Source: Candidatus Bathyarchaeota archaeon
Lineage (GTDB): Archaea; Thermoproteota; Bathyarchaeia; Bathyarchaeales; UBA233
Reading direction: 5' to 3'
DNA length: 5,413 bases
Assembly: GCA_029907045.1 (NCBI GenBank)
Contig: JARYMR010000096.1
Span: 1 to 5,413 of the forward strand
Of this stretch, positions 1 through 5,221 are shown in pieces; positions within the stretch are counted from its first letter, which is position 1, and the number at the start of each line of letters is the position of its first letter. The notes beneath the pieces are model-generated. The model had not been told where the DNA came from, ran no database searches, and saw only the letters and a program-made list of their open reading frames with translations. Both the position numbers and the translations under genes were made by a program.

Positions 1-2637
1 AAGCGCCTTCTCCTCTTCCACCTTTAAAAGTCCTATTGCTTGGGAACCACATCTTGGACATTTGGGTTTTTCTGGCAAATCTTTAGCCCTTATCATTTCC
101 ATGTAATTCCAACAGTTTGTGCATATGAAATTGCATGTTTCATTAAGTAATCTGGCTTTAACAGATTCTATGAGCACGGCGCGCATTCTTTCTGGTGGAA
201 TTAAGTCGGTTTTCATGCTTACCCTTTCAATGCCAACCCGAGCAACGGGAGTTGCATTTCCGCCAGTTTTAACTTTCTGCAGTTGAATTTCTCCTTCCCG
301 AATTTTATTGAGCACAAAAACAAGTCTTTCCAAATCCAAATCCTTAGTGAAAACTTCTTTTAGGGCTTCCTCAAAAATTGGTGTGTCTTCAAAACTTTTT
401 ATCAATCTTTGGAGGCTTACATTGCTGAAGTCAGCCCACTTCTGGAGGGCTCCGAAACGCCTTGCCACATGAATCATTCTTCTTTTGAAAAGTCCAGTTT
501 TCACAGTTGCCCTTTTTAGGGTTTCCCTAATTGTTTGGTCTGGCATTGCTCGCATTTCATTGAAAAGCGTAAGCACTTGGTCGGCATTTGCAGCGCCCAT
601 GGTTTGCACAAAAATGCGGTAGGGGTCGTGCTGAACAACCACTGCATAACCTATCTTTTCAGACAACAACTGACCTATCAGTTGGGCGAGGGCTCTATTC
701 GTAAGGGAACCGAAGTTGGCGTGGATTATGACAAATTCTTCCCAATCTTCGATTATTATTCGTTTGTCTGTTGGAACCGGAATTCCAGCGTTTACCTGTT
801 CTATTGTTTCCGCTAAAGCACGCAGAATCGTATCCTTGTCAGAAGGATAATTTTCACTCAATTTTGCGGCTGTTTCTTCTGGAGAAAGTTCCTTCAGTAG
901 ATGCTCTTCAACAAAACCCCTAATTGCGCCAACTTCTTGCGCCACTTCGAAAGGCACTGGTATTTCTTCGCCTATCCAACTTGGTATGGCGCCTGTGTGG
1001 TCGTCAACTGATCTAACGTAAACTTTCTCTTCTGAGACATGGAGAATGCGCCAAGGGCTTCCTCTAATTATGAATTTTGTTCCAGGCTTGCCATATTCTG
1101 CCATGAAGGCTTCGTCTAAAACGCCTATAGCTGTATCGCTTGACTCGTCAACTACCAAAAATTGTTTCTCTTCTGGTATCATGGATAAATTGTCAAAATA
1201 ATATTCGAAAAGCGCTTTTGTTCTTCTTGGTTTTAGGACAACTTTGTCTTCAAAGGAAACCCATGCCAAACGTGGGAAACGTTGATGCATATACCTAAGA
1301 ATTTTTTCGATATCTTCTAATGTTAAATCTTCGTAGGGATAGGCGTTTCTGAACATTTCCAAAATCTCGCCGAATTCAAGCCGCCTATTTTTAAGAAGCA
1401 AACCAGCTATCTGATGGGCAAGGGCATCGTATGGCTTTGGCGGAATATCCACAGGCTCCAAGTCTTCTTTTAGGGCTCTTCTTGCTATGGCTAAAGCCTC
1501 AAGTGTATCATCAGAATCCATGGCAACAATCAATCCTTCAGCTATGCGCCCGATTCTGTGACCGCTTCTGCCAACCCGCTGAATAAGCCTTGTAACTTGT
1601 CTTGGGCTCATGTATTGGATGACTAGGTCTATTCTGCCCACATCTATACCCAATTCGAGGCTGCTTGTGCAGACGAGTCCTTTCAGTTCGCCTGATTTTA
1701 AGCCTCTTTCGGCTGCTATGCGGGATGGTTTGGCAAGGGAACCGTGATGTATGGAAACTGGGAAGTCTATGTCCCAAACTTTGAATCTGCTAGCCAAAAC
1801 CTCTGATATGGCTCTGGTGTTTGTGAACAAAAGTACAGACTTATGCTTACTAATGTACTCGCGAATTATCCGCAATCTGGCTGCAACCTCTGGATGCGTA
1901 TAGAGTTGTTCAGCAAGTTTGAAGTCTAAATCTTCTGGTTTTGGAAAAACAATTTTTAACCGCATCATTCTTGCAACTGGAACACGAATAATTTCGACGC
2001 TTCTGTTATTACCGACAAGAAACTGCGCCACTTTCTCTGGACTTCCAATGGTGGCTGACAAACCTATTATTTGGAAATCTCTGCCAATCATGGTTCTAAG
2101 CCTTTCTAGAGCAAGGGAAAGCTGGCTTCCCCGTTTGCTGTCAGCCATTTCATGCACTTCGTCAATTATAACCCAGCGCACTTGTTGCAGGTGTTGGCGC
2201 ATAATCCAACCAGACAATATTGCTTGCAAGGTTTCTGGGGTGGTAATTAGAATGTCTGGAGGGCTTCTGGCTTGTCTAGTCCGCTCCTTTGTTTCTGTAT
2301 CGCCATGTCTAACCGCCAATTTTATGTCTAAATTGTTACACCACCACTCAAGCCTCTCTAACATGTCACGATTTAAAGCTCGCAAAGGCGTAATATACAA
2401 AACTTTGATTCCTGGATTTCCCTGCTGCCCCTGTAAAAGCATGTTTAATACTGGAAGGAAGGCGGCTTCAGTTTTACCAGTAGCCGTAGGCGAAATAAGC
2501 AAGACATTTTTTCCTTCAAGAATTTTTGGTATGGTTTTTTCCTGAGGTTCCGTGGGCTTAGAGAATCCCCTTTGTTCAATGAGCCTTCGAATAGGCTTAA
2601 CAAGTAGGTTAAAAGCGTTTTTCGGTTGGTCTTTCAA
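1..2637 (-). CDS. lhr: Lhr-type superfamily 2 ATP-dependent helicase (3' end cut by window)
   Basis: The minus strand is open from 2637 to base 1 (879 codons, no stop). Helicase motifs appear in order: Q-motif region GFSKPTEPQ (24-32), Walker A PTATGKT (50-56), Ia TPLRALNRD (83-91), Ib TTPETL (132-137), DEVH box (159-162), SAT (194-196), IV LLFTNTRA (269-276), V TSSLELGID (324-332) and VI QRVGRSGHR (353-361). A winged-helix region probably follows, then the Lhr-typical WRILHV (529-534) and IPSWIGEE (551-558) segments of the C-terminal barrel domain. Near the visible end, C835, C839, C842, C860 and C863 suggest a zinc ribbon. Lhr proteins are 3'-5' DNA/RNA helicases linked to DNA repair or RNA metabolism, so a cytoplasmic nucleic-acid role is expected. 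The start is TTG at 2637: no other NTG lies in a sensible place before Walker A, and GAGGT sits 10 bases upstream. The gene is divergent from the GNAT gene. Identity is firm; the subfamily and exact job are not. Confidence 0.95.
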   Translation of the reverse strand, partial: MKDQPKNAFNLLVKPIRRLIEQRGFSKPTEPQEKTIPKILEGKNVLLISPTATGKTEAAFLPVLNMLLQGQQGNPGIKVLYITPLRALNRDMLERLEWWCNNLDIKLAVRHGDTETKERTRQARSPPDILITTPETLQAILSGWIMRQHLQQVRWVIIDEVHEMADSKRGSQLSLALERLRTMIGRDFQIIGLSATIGSPEKVAQFLVGNNRSVEIIRVPVARMMRLKIVFPKPEDLDFKLAEQLYTHPEVAARLRIIREYISKHKSVLLFTNTRAISEVLASRFKVWDIDFPVSIHHGSLAKPSRIAAERGLKSGELKGLVCTSSLELGIDVGRIDLVIQYMSPRQVTRLIQRVGRSGHRIGRIAEGLIVAMDSDDTLEALAIARRALKEDLEPVDIPPKPYDALAHQIAGLLLKNRRLEFGEILEMFRNAYPYEDLTLEDIEKILRYMHQRFPRLAWVSFEDKVVLKPRRTKALFEYYFDNLSMIPEEKQFLVVDESSDTAIGVLDEAFMAEYGKPGTKFIIRGSPWRILHVSEEKVYVRSVDDHTGAIPSWIGEEIPVPFEVAQEVGAIRGFVEEHLLKELSPEETAAKLSENYPSDKDTILRALAETIEQVNAGIPVPTDKRIIIEDWEEFVIIHANFGSLTNRALAQLIGQLLSEKIGYAVVVQHDPYRIFVQTMGAANADQVLTLFNEMRAMPDQTIRETLKRATVKTGLFKRRMIHVARRFGALQKWADFSNVSLQRLIKSFEDTPIFEEALKEVFTKDLDLERLVFVLNKIREGEIQLQKVKTGGNATPVARVGIERVSMKTDLIPPERMRAVLIESVKARLLNETCNFICTNCWNYMEMIRAKDLPEKPKCPRCGSQAIGLLKVEEEKAL

Positions 2638-2647
2638 GCTTGGTTGA

Positions 2648-2652
2648 ACCTC
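2648..2652 (-). promoter_or_regulatory. Ribosome binding site supporting the TTG start of the helicase
   Basis: Read on the minus strand this is GAGGT, a match to the GGAGGTGAT consensus, 10 bases before TTG at 2637. The first in-frame ATG lies after Walker A (residue 66), and the only other upstream in-frame TTG (2709) falls inside the putative promoter, so this site decides the start. Spacing is slightly long. Confidence 0.5.
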
Positions 2653-2713
2653 GAATGCTAAAGAATAAGCATGAAGCCATAAGTAAAAGCGTTTTGGAAA
2701 AGGTCTCAAATAA

Positions 2714-2720
2714 TTTATAT
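2714..2720 (+). promoter_or_regulatory. Putative TATA box for the GNAT / BtrH-like operon
   Basis: TTTATAT lies 31 bases before the GNAT start codon. With the usual archaeal spacing the transcript would begin near 2742-2745, leaving a very short leader. The same AT-rich bases can be read as a box on the other strand, so the two divergent genes may compete for TBP here. The TTTTATAATG at 2727-2736 is too close to the ATG to act as box A for a transcript that includes the start. Confidence 0.45.
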
Positions 2721-2722
2721 CC
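2714..2722 (-). promoter_or_regulatory. Putative TATA box for the helicase gene
   Basis: On the minus strand the sequence reads ATATAAATT, a good archaeal box A. Transcription would be expected to start about 25 bases downstream, near 2690, giving a leader of roughly 50 bases before TTG at 2637. A second candidate, TTATAAAATG, lies just upstream at about 2725-2734 and could serve instead. The assignment is by pattern only. Confidence 0.45.
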
Positions 2723-2751
2723 GCATTTTATAATGATAAAGAAGGGAAGAA

Positions 2752-3267
2752 ATGTCATCCGCCAAAAAGAGGAGAAAAACTAAGAAAAGAGTTCAAAAAA
2801 GGAAGGCGCAAATCGAAATAAGACAGATGACGCTGGAAGATCTTTCAGAAGTTTGGCATCTGGGCGAAAAAATATTCACGCCATCAAGTTTGCAGTTCAC
2901 TTATAGAACGTGGAATATAAACGAACTACTATCATACTTCTACAGCGACCAAGAACTCTGCCTAGTAGCCGAAAACACAAACTCAAAGAAAATAGTCGGA
3001 TTCGCCCTAGGAACAATACTGAAACGCCCCTTCAGCCCTTGGACATACGGATACTTCGTTTGGGCGGGCGTACAAAAAATGAAGCAAAGAAGCGGAGTTG
3101 GAAGAAGATTGTATAAGGAGTTAGAGAAGCGGTTTAAGGATAAGGGTGCGCGTATTGTAATAGTTGATGTGGAAAGCACCAATCAAGTAGGCATACATTT
3201 TATCAAGAAATTAGGATTTAAGGAAGCCCAATCTTATATATGGTATTCAAAGAACATAGAACAATGA
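2752..3267 (+). CDS. GNAT family N-acetyltransferase with a basic N-terminal tail
   Basis: This 171-residue protein carries a full GNAT fold. Strand 1 is IEIRQMTLEDL (21-31), followed by the FTPSSLQFTYRTW region (42-54), LCLVAE (69-74), IVGFALGT (81-88), and the acetyl-CoA motif A as Q112-x-x-G115-x-G117 in QRSGVGRRL. VIVDVES (136-142), N144 and the final FIKKLGF (150-156) complete it. GNAT enzymes move an acetyl group from acetyl-CoA to an amine, often a protein N-terminus, lysine or small molecule; the substrate here cannot be read. Residues 5-18 are almost all Lys/Arg (KKRRKTKKRVQKRK), an addition before the fold that could bind nucleic acid or ribosomes (inference). The ATG at 2752 is preceded by a purine-rich GAAGGGAAG stretch. 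The stop is 11 bases before the preferred start of the BtrH-like gene, and overlaps an alternative ATG at 3264 (ATGA), so the two are probably one operon. Fold assignment is firm; substrate is unknown. Confidence 0.92.
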   Translation: MSSAKKRRKTKKRVQKRKAQIEIRQMTLEDLSEVWHLGEKIFTPSSLQFTYRTWNINELLSYFYSDQELCLVAENTNSKKIVGFALGTILKRPFSPWTYGYFVWAGVQKMKQRSGVGRRLYKELEKRFKDKGARIVIVDVESTNQVGIHFIKKLGFKEAQSYIWYSKNIEQ

Positions 3268-3268
3268 A

Positions 3269-3273
3269 GAGGT
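3269..3273 (+). promoter_or_regulatory. Ribosome binding site of the BtrH-like gene
   Basis: GAGGT lies 5 bases before ATG at 3279 and favours that start. The earlier in-frame ATG at 3264 overlaps the GNAT stop as ATGA but has no clear site of its own; it would use translational coupling. The upstream in-frame ATG at 3240 lies deep within the GNAT gene and is unlikely. Confidence 0.5.
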
Positions 3274-3278
3274 TTCCG

Positions 3279-3551
3279 ATGCGAAAGTTTGTGGACAGCT
3301 TTATTCACACGCAAGGTGTCCACTGCGAGTCTACAGCCATTCGAGACGTGCTGAATTATTATGGATTAAGAATAAGCGAAGACATGGTTTTTGGACTTGA
3401 CTGCACTTTTGGCTTTGCATATTGCAAGGAAAAGTTTCCATACAGTCCTTTTTACATTAGTGGGAAAATCTGCACTTTTCCAAATACCCTACCGGAACTT
3501 CTCGGAGTCAATGTAGAAAAGAACCATGGAATCATTTTGGCAATCACGTGA
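3279..3551 (+). CDS. N-terminal fragment of a broken BtrH_N-type gene
   Basis: This is the front half of a BtrH_N (butirosin biosynthesis protein H, N-terminal) domain, a papain/NlpC-like fold. In butirosin synthesis BtrH moves an acyl side chain from a carrier protein to an amine. Visible family marks are the H15-C16 pair in GVHCESTAIRD with the likely catalytic cysteine, the YYGLRISEDMVFG stretch (27-39), TFGFAY (43-48) and LPELLGVNVE near the end. After VEKN the frame becomes unrelated (HGIILAIT) and stops at 3549-3551. The sequence that should continue the domain is in the other frame just downstream. About 35-40 residues that family members usually have between LGV.VE and the HFGxH strand are missing. 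A 90-residue product would lack the histidine side of the active site, so it is probably non-functional unless frameshifting occurs or the break is a sequencing or assembly error. Confidence 0.7.
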   Translation: MRKFVDSFIHTQGVHCESTAIRDVLNYYGLRISEDMVFGLDCTFGFAYCKEKFPYSPFYISGKICTFPNTLPELLGVNVEKNHGIILAIT

Positions 3552-4183
3552 TTGTTTTGGCTGGCTATGATGAAGAGAGAGGCGAAGCCTATGTTGCTGA
3601 TTCAACTTTCAAAGGAATACAAACAGTCACGCTTAAAAGTTTAGCAGAAGCCAGAAACTCCAAATTTGAGCCATGCCCTCCCGAAAATGCATGGTTCGAG
3701 ATTTCTATTCCAAAGAAAATAAAACCTTTGGATGAAGCGACAAAAATGGCTATGAAAGAAACAGCAAAAAACATGCTAAATCATCCTGAAGCGAATTGTG
3801 GCATAAAGGGCATGAGATTTTTAGCAGAAGACATTATTAACTGGCCAAAATTGCCAATATCTGCTAACGAGCTTAAAATTGCCTTGTTTTTACAATACAT
3901 TGACTTGGAGGTTGCTGGAACTGGTGGAGGAAACTTTAGAAAATTATATTCACGCTTTCTAAAGGAAGCCACTAAGCTTCTACGCAGCAAGGAATTGGAA
4001 GGAGCAAGCGAAAAAATGGCAGAATCTGCCAAACTCTGGTCAGAAATAGCAAATTTAATTTTAAACTCAAGCCAAAAAACAAAAATTGAGGATATCAACA
4101 AGACATTAAGCGAAGCCCAAAAGAAAATAATGCAATGCGTAAAAATCGAAGAGGTATTATTCACCAAATTACTTACCTTATGA
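3548..4183 (+). CDS. C-terminal fragment of the broken BtrH_N/DUF4872-type gene
   Basis: This frame carries the rest of the same protein. Codons before the nominal GTG start (3548) already encode family sequence, PWNHFGNH directly ahead of VIVLAGYDEE, so the true domain extends upstream and GTG is only the first possible restart. YVADS (15-19) completes the BtrH_N half. The remainder matches a DUF4872-like helical domain, with the hallmark GTGGGNFR (124-131) followed by LYSRFLKEA and an amphipathic helical tail. The GTG overlaps the TGA of the upstream fragment as GTGA, which could permit re-initiation, but a product starting there would lose H in FGNH, the likely catalytic histidine. Both fragments plus the missing piece add up to about 340 residues, near the usual size of the family. 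I read it as a decayed or mis-assembled gene. Its role in archaea is unknown; the link to acyl transfer comes only from BtrH. Confidence 0.7.
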   Translation: MIVLAGYDEERGEAYVADSTFKGIQTVTLKSLAEARNSKFEPCPPENAWFEISIPKKIKPLDEATKMAMKETAKNMLNHPEANCGIKGMRFLAEDIINWPKLPISANELKIALFLQYIDLEVAGTGGGNFRKLYSRFLKEATKLLRSKELEGASEKMAESAKLWSEIANLILNSSQKTKIEDINKTLSEAQKKIMQCVKIEEVLFTKLLTL

Positions 4184-4249
4184 GGAACGTAACCGAAAAA
4201 TAAACAACATAGAAAAACCTCGAAAATAACATAAGCATGTGACATGATG

Positions 4250-4299
4250 TTTTTGCCACTTTTAATGCAATTTTTGAGCTTAATTTAAACGTTATTTTT
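4250..4299 (+). terminator. Oligo-T terminator region after the GNAT / BtrH-like operon
   Basis: Four T runs (4250-4254, 4260-4263, 4271-4275, 4295-4299) follow the stop at 4183 within 120 bases. Archaeal RNA polymerase commonly releases at such runs without a hairpin. Whether all or one acts is unknown. Confidence 0.45.
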
Positions 4300-4573
4300 G
4301 TTAAATCCGTCATTGAACGAAAAACATACATCATCAACTAATGTTGGAGTAACTATTCTATGCTTGCGTATAATGAATTTTCGATGGACTTTGCCATCCA
4401 TAATTATTATGAACCCGTTTTGATGCTTCCTAAATCTCGTGTTGGAACGATTTGCGCCAAGTTTGGAGGGATAATTAACGTTAAATAAAACCAATTTTTA
4501 CTTTATCCAGCATATTATTCATGTTGTATGCGCACTTTTTAGGCTTCAGCTTGAAAGTTTTTGCATAATATTC

Positions 4574-4590
4574 TCCATGCTTTGCATGGA
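4574..4590. repeat. Perfect 7-bp inverted repeat with 3-base loop
   Basis: TCCATGC, loop TTT, GCATGGA. After one mismatch, two further T-A pairs can extend the stem (4571-4572 with 4592-4593). It is not followed by a T run, so it is a poor terminator; it could be an operator or part of an untranslated RNA. Confidence 0.5.
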
Positions 4591-4619
4591 AAATGTTTAA
4601 ACTTGATGTCTAATCTGAG

Positions 4620-4636
4620 GTTTTCTATTCGAAAAC
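4620..4636. repeat. Perfect 6-bp inverted repeat upstream of the zinc-ribbon promoter
   Basis: GTTTTC, loop TATTC, GAAAAC. It ends about 10 bases before the putative TATA box, where an archaeal regulator could bind. The stem is AT-rich and may be chance. Confidence 0.3.
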
Positions 4637-4645
4637 AATGGAAAG

Positions 4646-4654
4646 TTTTTTATG
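4646..4654 (+). promoter_or_regulatory. Putative TATA box for the zinc-ribbon pair
   Basis: TTTTTTATG stands about 50 bases before the first zinc-ribbon start. Usual spacing would place the transcript start near 4675 and give a leader of about 27 bases carrying the GGAGG site. The match to box A is moderate. Confidence 0.35.
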
Positions 4655-4689
4655 TATCATCATATGAAACCATGATTATCGAGGATATT

Positions 4690-4694
4690 GGAGG
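4690..4694 (+). promoter_or_regulatory. Ribosome binding site of the first zinc-ribbon gene
   Basis: GGAGG lies 7 bases before ATG at 4702, the strongest ribosome binding site in the window, and fixes the start of this very short gene. Confidence 0.8.
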
Positions 4695-4701
4695 AAATTA
4701 A

Positions 4702-4872
4702 ATGGCTAAATGTCCAAAATGCGGAACCGTTGTTAATACGCCTAAGAAGAAGTGGAAGATGGCTGGACGCCCAGACAAATCAGGAAAAAGAATGGAACTG
4801 GAAATTGGACTCTTCGACTGTCCAAAATGCAAGAAGCCATTCCGAGAAGTGCTAGGCAAAAGAAAAGTTTAA
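4702..4872 (+). CDS. Small Cys4 zinc-ribbon protein, 56 residues (first of tandem pair)
   Basis: The protein opens directly with a CPKCG knuckle (C4, C7) and has a second DCPKC knuckle (C40, C43), the standard Cys4 layout of a zinc ribbon. Between them lies a lysine-rich stretch with KKKW (15-18) and PDK (24-26), then a strand-like MELEIGLF (31-38). The tail is basic (GKRKV). The charge and ribbon suggest nucleic-acid or protein binding in the cytoplasm; there is no signal peptide or membrane segment. I do not recognise a named family. It aligns throughout with the next gene: CPxCGT, P and W at matching spacing, PDK, CPKC, then F and K-x-K at identical distances. They are probably paralogues from tandem duplication. 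A strong GGAGG and the coherent zinc pattern make it a real gene despite its length. It is 28 bases from the next gene, so probably co-transcribed with it. Confidence 0.85.
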   Translation: MAKCPKCGTVVNTPKKKWKMAGRPDKSGKRMELEIGLFDCPKCKKPFREVLGKRKV

Positions 4873-4889
4873 ACAGCCCTAAGAACAAC

Positions 4890-4895
4890 GGCGAT
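4890..4895 (+). promoter_or_regulatory. Weak ribosome binding site of the second zinc-ribbon gene
   Basis: GGCGAT matches five of six bases of the GGTGAT part of the consensus, 5 bases before ATG at 4901. It is much weaker than the site of the first gene. Confidence 0.35.
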
Positions 4896-4900
4896 TTCCC

Positions 4901-5116
4901 ATGCCTAAAACTCAAACAAGAGAACACATCTGCCCAGAATGCGGAACACTCGCCAAGGAACCCTACAAAACATGGGAGCTTATCGCTCCGTTTCCAGACA
5001 AAAAAATGAGGATAACCCTAACAATCTTCGGCATGTATGAATGTCCAAAATGTGGCAAAAAATTCAAAGATATTGTAAGTAAAGCCAAGCTGGGCACGGA
5101 AGGCATAGAACTTTAG
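4901..5116 (+). CDS. Small Cys4 zinc-ribbon protein, 71 residues (second of tandem pair)
   Basis: Two knuckles, CPECG (C11, C14) and CPKCG (C48, C51), frame a central segment with W25, the APFPDKKM stretch (29-36) and a beta-strand-like RITLTIFGMYE (37-47). It has seven residues more than its neighbour before the first knuckle and a longer tail (KAKLGTEGIEL). The central segment is less basic and more hydrophobic than in the first copy, so the two may bind different partners (inference). No membrane segment or signal peptide is visible. The function is not recognised; a small nucleic-acid-binding or complex subunit is the usual expectation for such ribbons. The gene probably shares a transcript with the first copy and is followed by a pyrimidine-rich terminator. 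The overlapping frame 4752-5009 is a shadow, since it breaks both knuckles. Confidence 0.85.
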   Translation: MPKTQTREHICPECGTLAKEPYKTWELIAPFPDKKMRITLTIFGMYECPKCGKKFKDIVSKAKLGTEGIEL

Positions 5117-5118
5117 GC

Positions 5119-5158
5119 TTACTCTTATCTCCTCTCCCCCTATTTTTCCAGTTTTTCA
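5119..5158 (+). terminator. Pyrimidine-rich oligo-T terminator after the zinc-ribbon pair
   Basis: Directly after the stop at 5116 there is an almost unbroken C/T tract ending in two TTTTT runs (5143-5147 and 5152-5156). This is a typical archaeal intrinsic terminator and separates the pair from the signal peptidase gene. Confidence 0.6.
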
Positions 5159-5166
5159 CCGTTAAG

Positions 5167-5174
5167 TTTTAAAA
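5167..5174 (+). promoter_or_regulatory. Putative TATA box for the signal peptidase gene
   Basis: TTTTAAAA lies 47 bases before the TTG start at 5222. Transcription would begin near 5198 and give a leader of about 24 bases containing the AGAAGG site (5205-5210). Confidence 0.4.
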
Positions 5175-5221
5175 CATGAATGCCTAAATCAACAAGAACT
5201 CTCTAGAAGGAAGCTTAACAA

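Larger units (their letters stand above)
4184..4701 (+). other. AT-rich 518-base gap without a convincing gene
   Basis: The gap holds oligo-T runs just after the BtrH-like gene, two short perfect hairpins (4574-4590 and 4620-4636) and promoter-like sequence before the zinc-ribbon pair. Small open frames exist on both strands (for example minus 4494-4285, 69 codons from a TTG, and a 42-codon plus-strand frame ending with a TAA near 4488). Neither has a ribosome binding site or a protein pattern I recognise. No tRNA cloverleaf, box C/D pair in correct order, CRISPR repeat or transposon end was found. Confidence 0.6.

Noticed and set aside
1919..2545. Plus-strand 208-codon frame
   Set aside because: It lies opposite the helicase motor domains, whose motifs are all intact on the minus strand. 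Its protein is low-complexity in Ser/Leu/Arg and is an antisense shadow.
3781..4245. Minus-strand 154-codon frame
   Set aside because: It is antisense to the DUF4872-like part, which shows the GTGGGNFR hallmark on the plus strand. The hydrophobic Phe/Ser-rich product is typical of a shadow of a Lys/Glu-rich gene.
4281..4490. AACGTT-containing AT-rich sequences near 4288 and 4478 as possible ends of a small mobile element
   Set aside because: Similarity is limited to a short self-palindromic core in AT-rich sequence, with no clear target duplication or longer terminal repeat.
4285..4494. Minus-strand 69-codon frame in the large gap
   Set aside because: It starts at a TTG almost directly after an in-frame stop, has no ribosome binding site, and shows no recognisable motif. 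AT-rich sequence yields such frames by chance. A translated search with hits in other genomes would change this.
4598..4636. TTGATGT / CTGA and TTCGA patterns suggesting a box C/D RNA or tRNA T-arm
   Set aside because: The C- and D-like boxes are only five bases apart, leaving no guide, and no acceptor, D or anticodon stems can be built around the TTCGA.
4752..5009. Plus-strand 85-codon frame across both zinc-ribbon genes
   Set aside because: It runs through both genes in another frame and destroys the paired CxxC knuckles that support the real frames.
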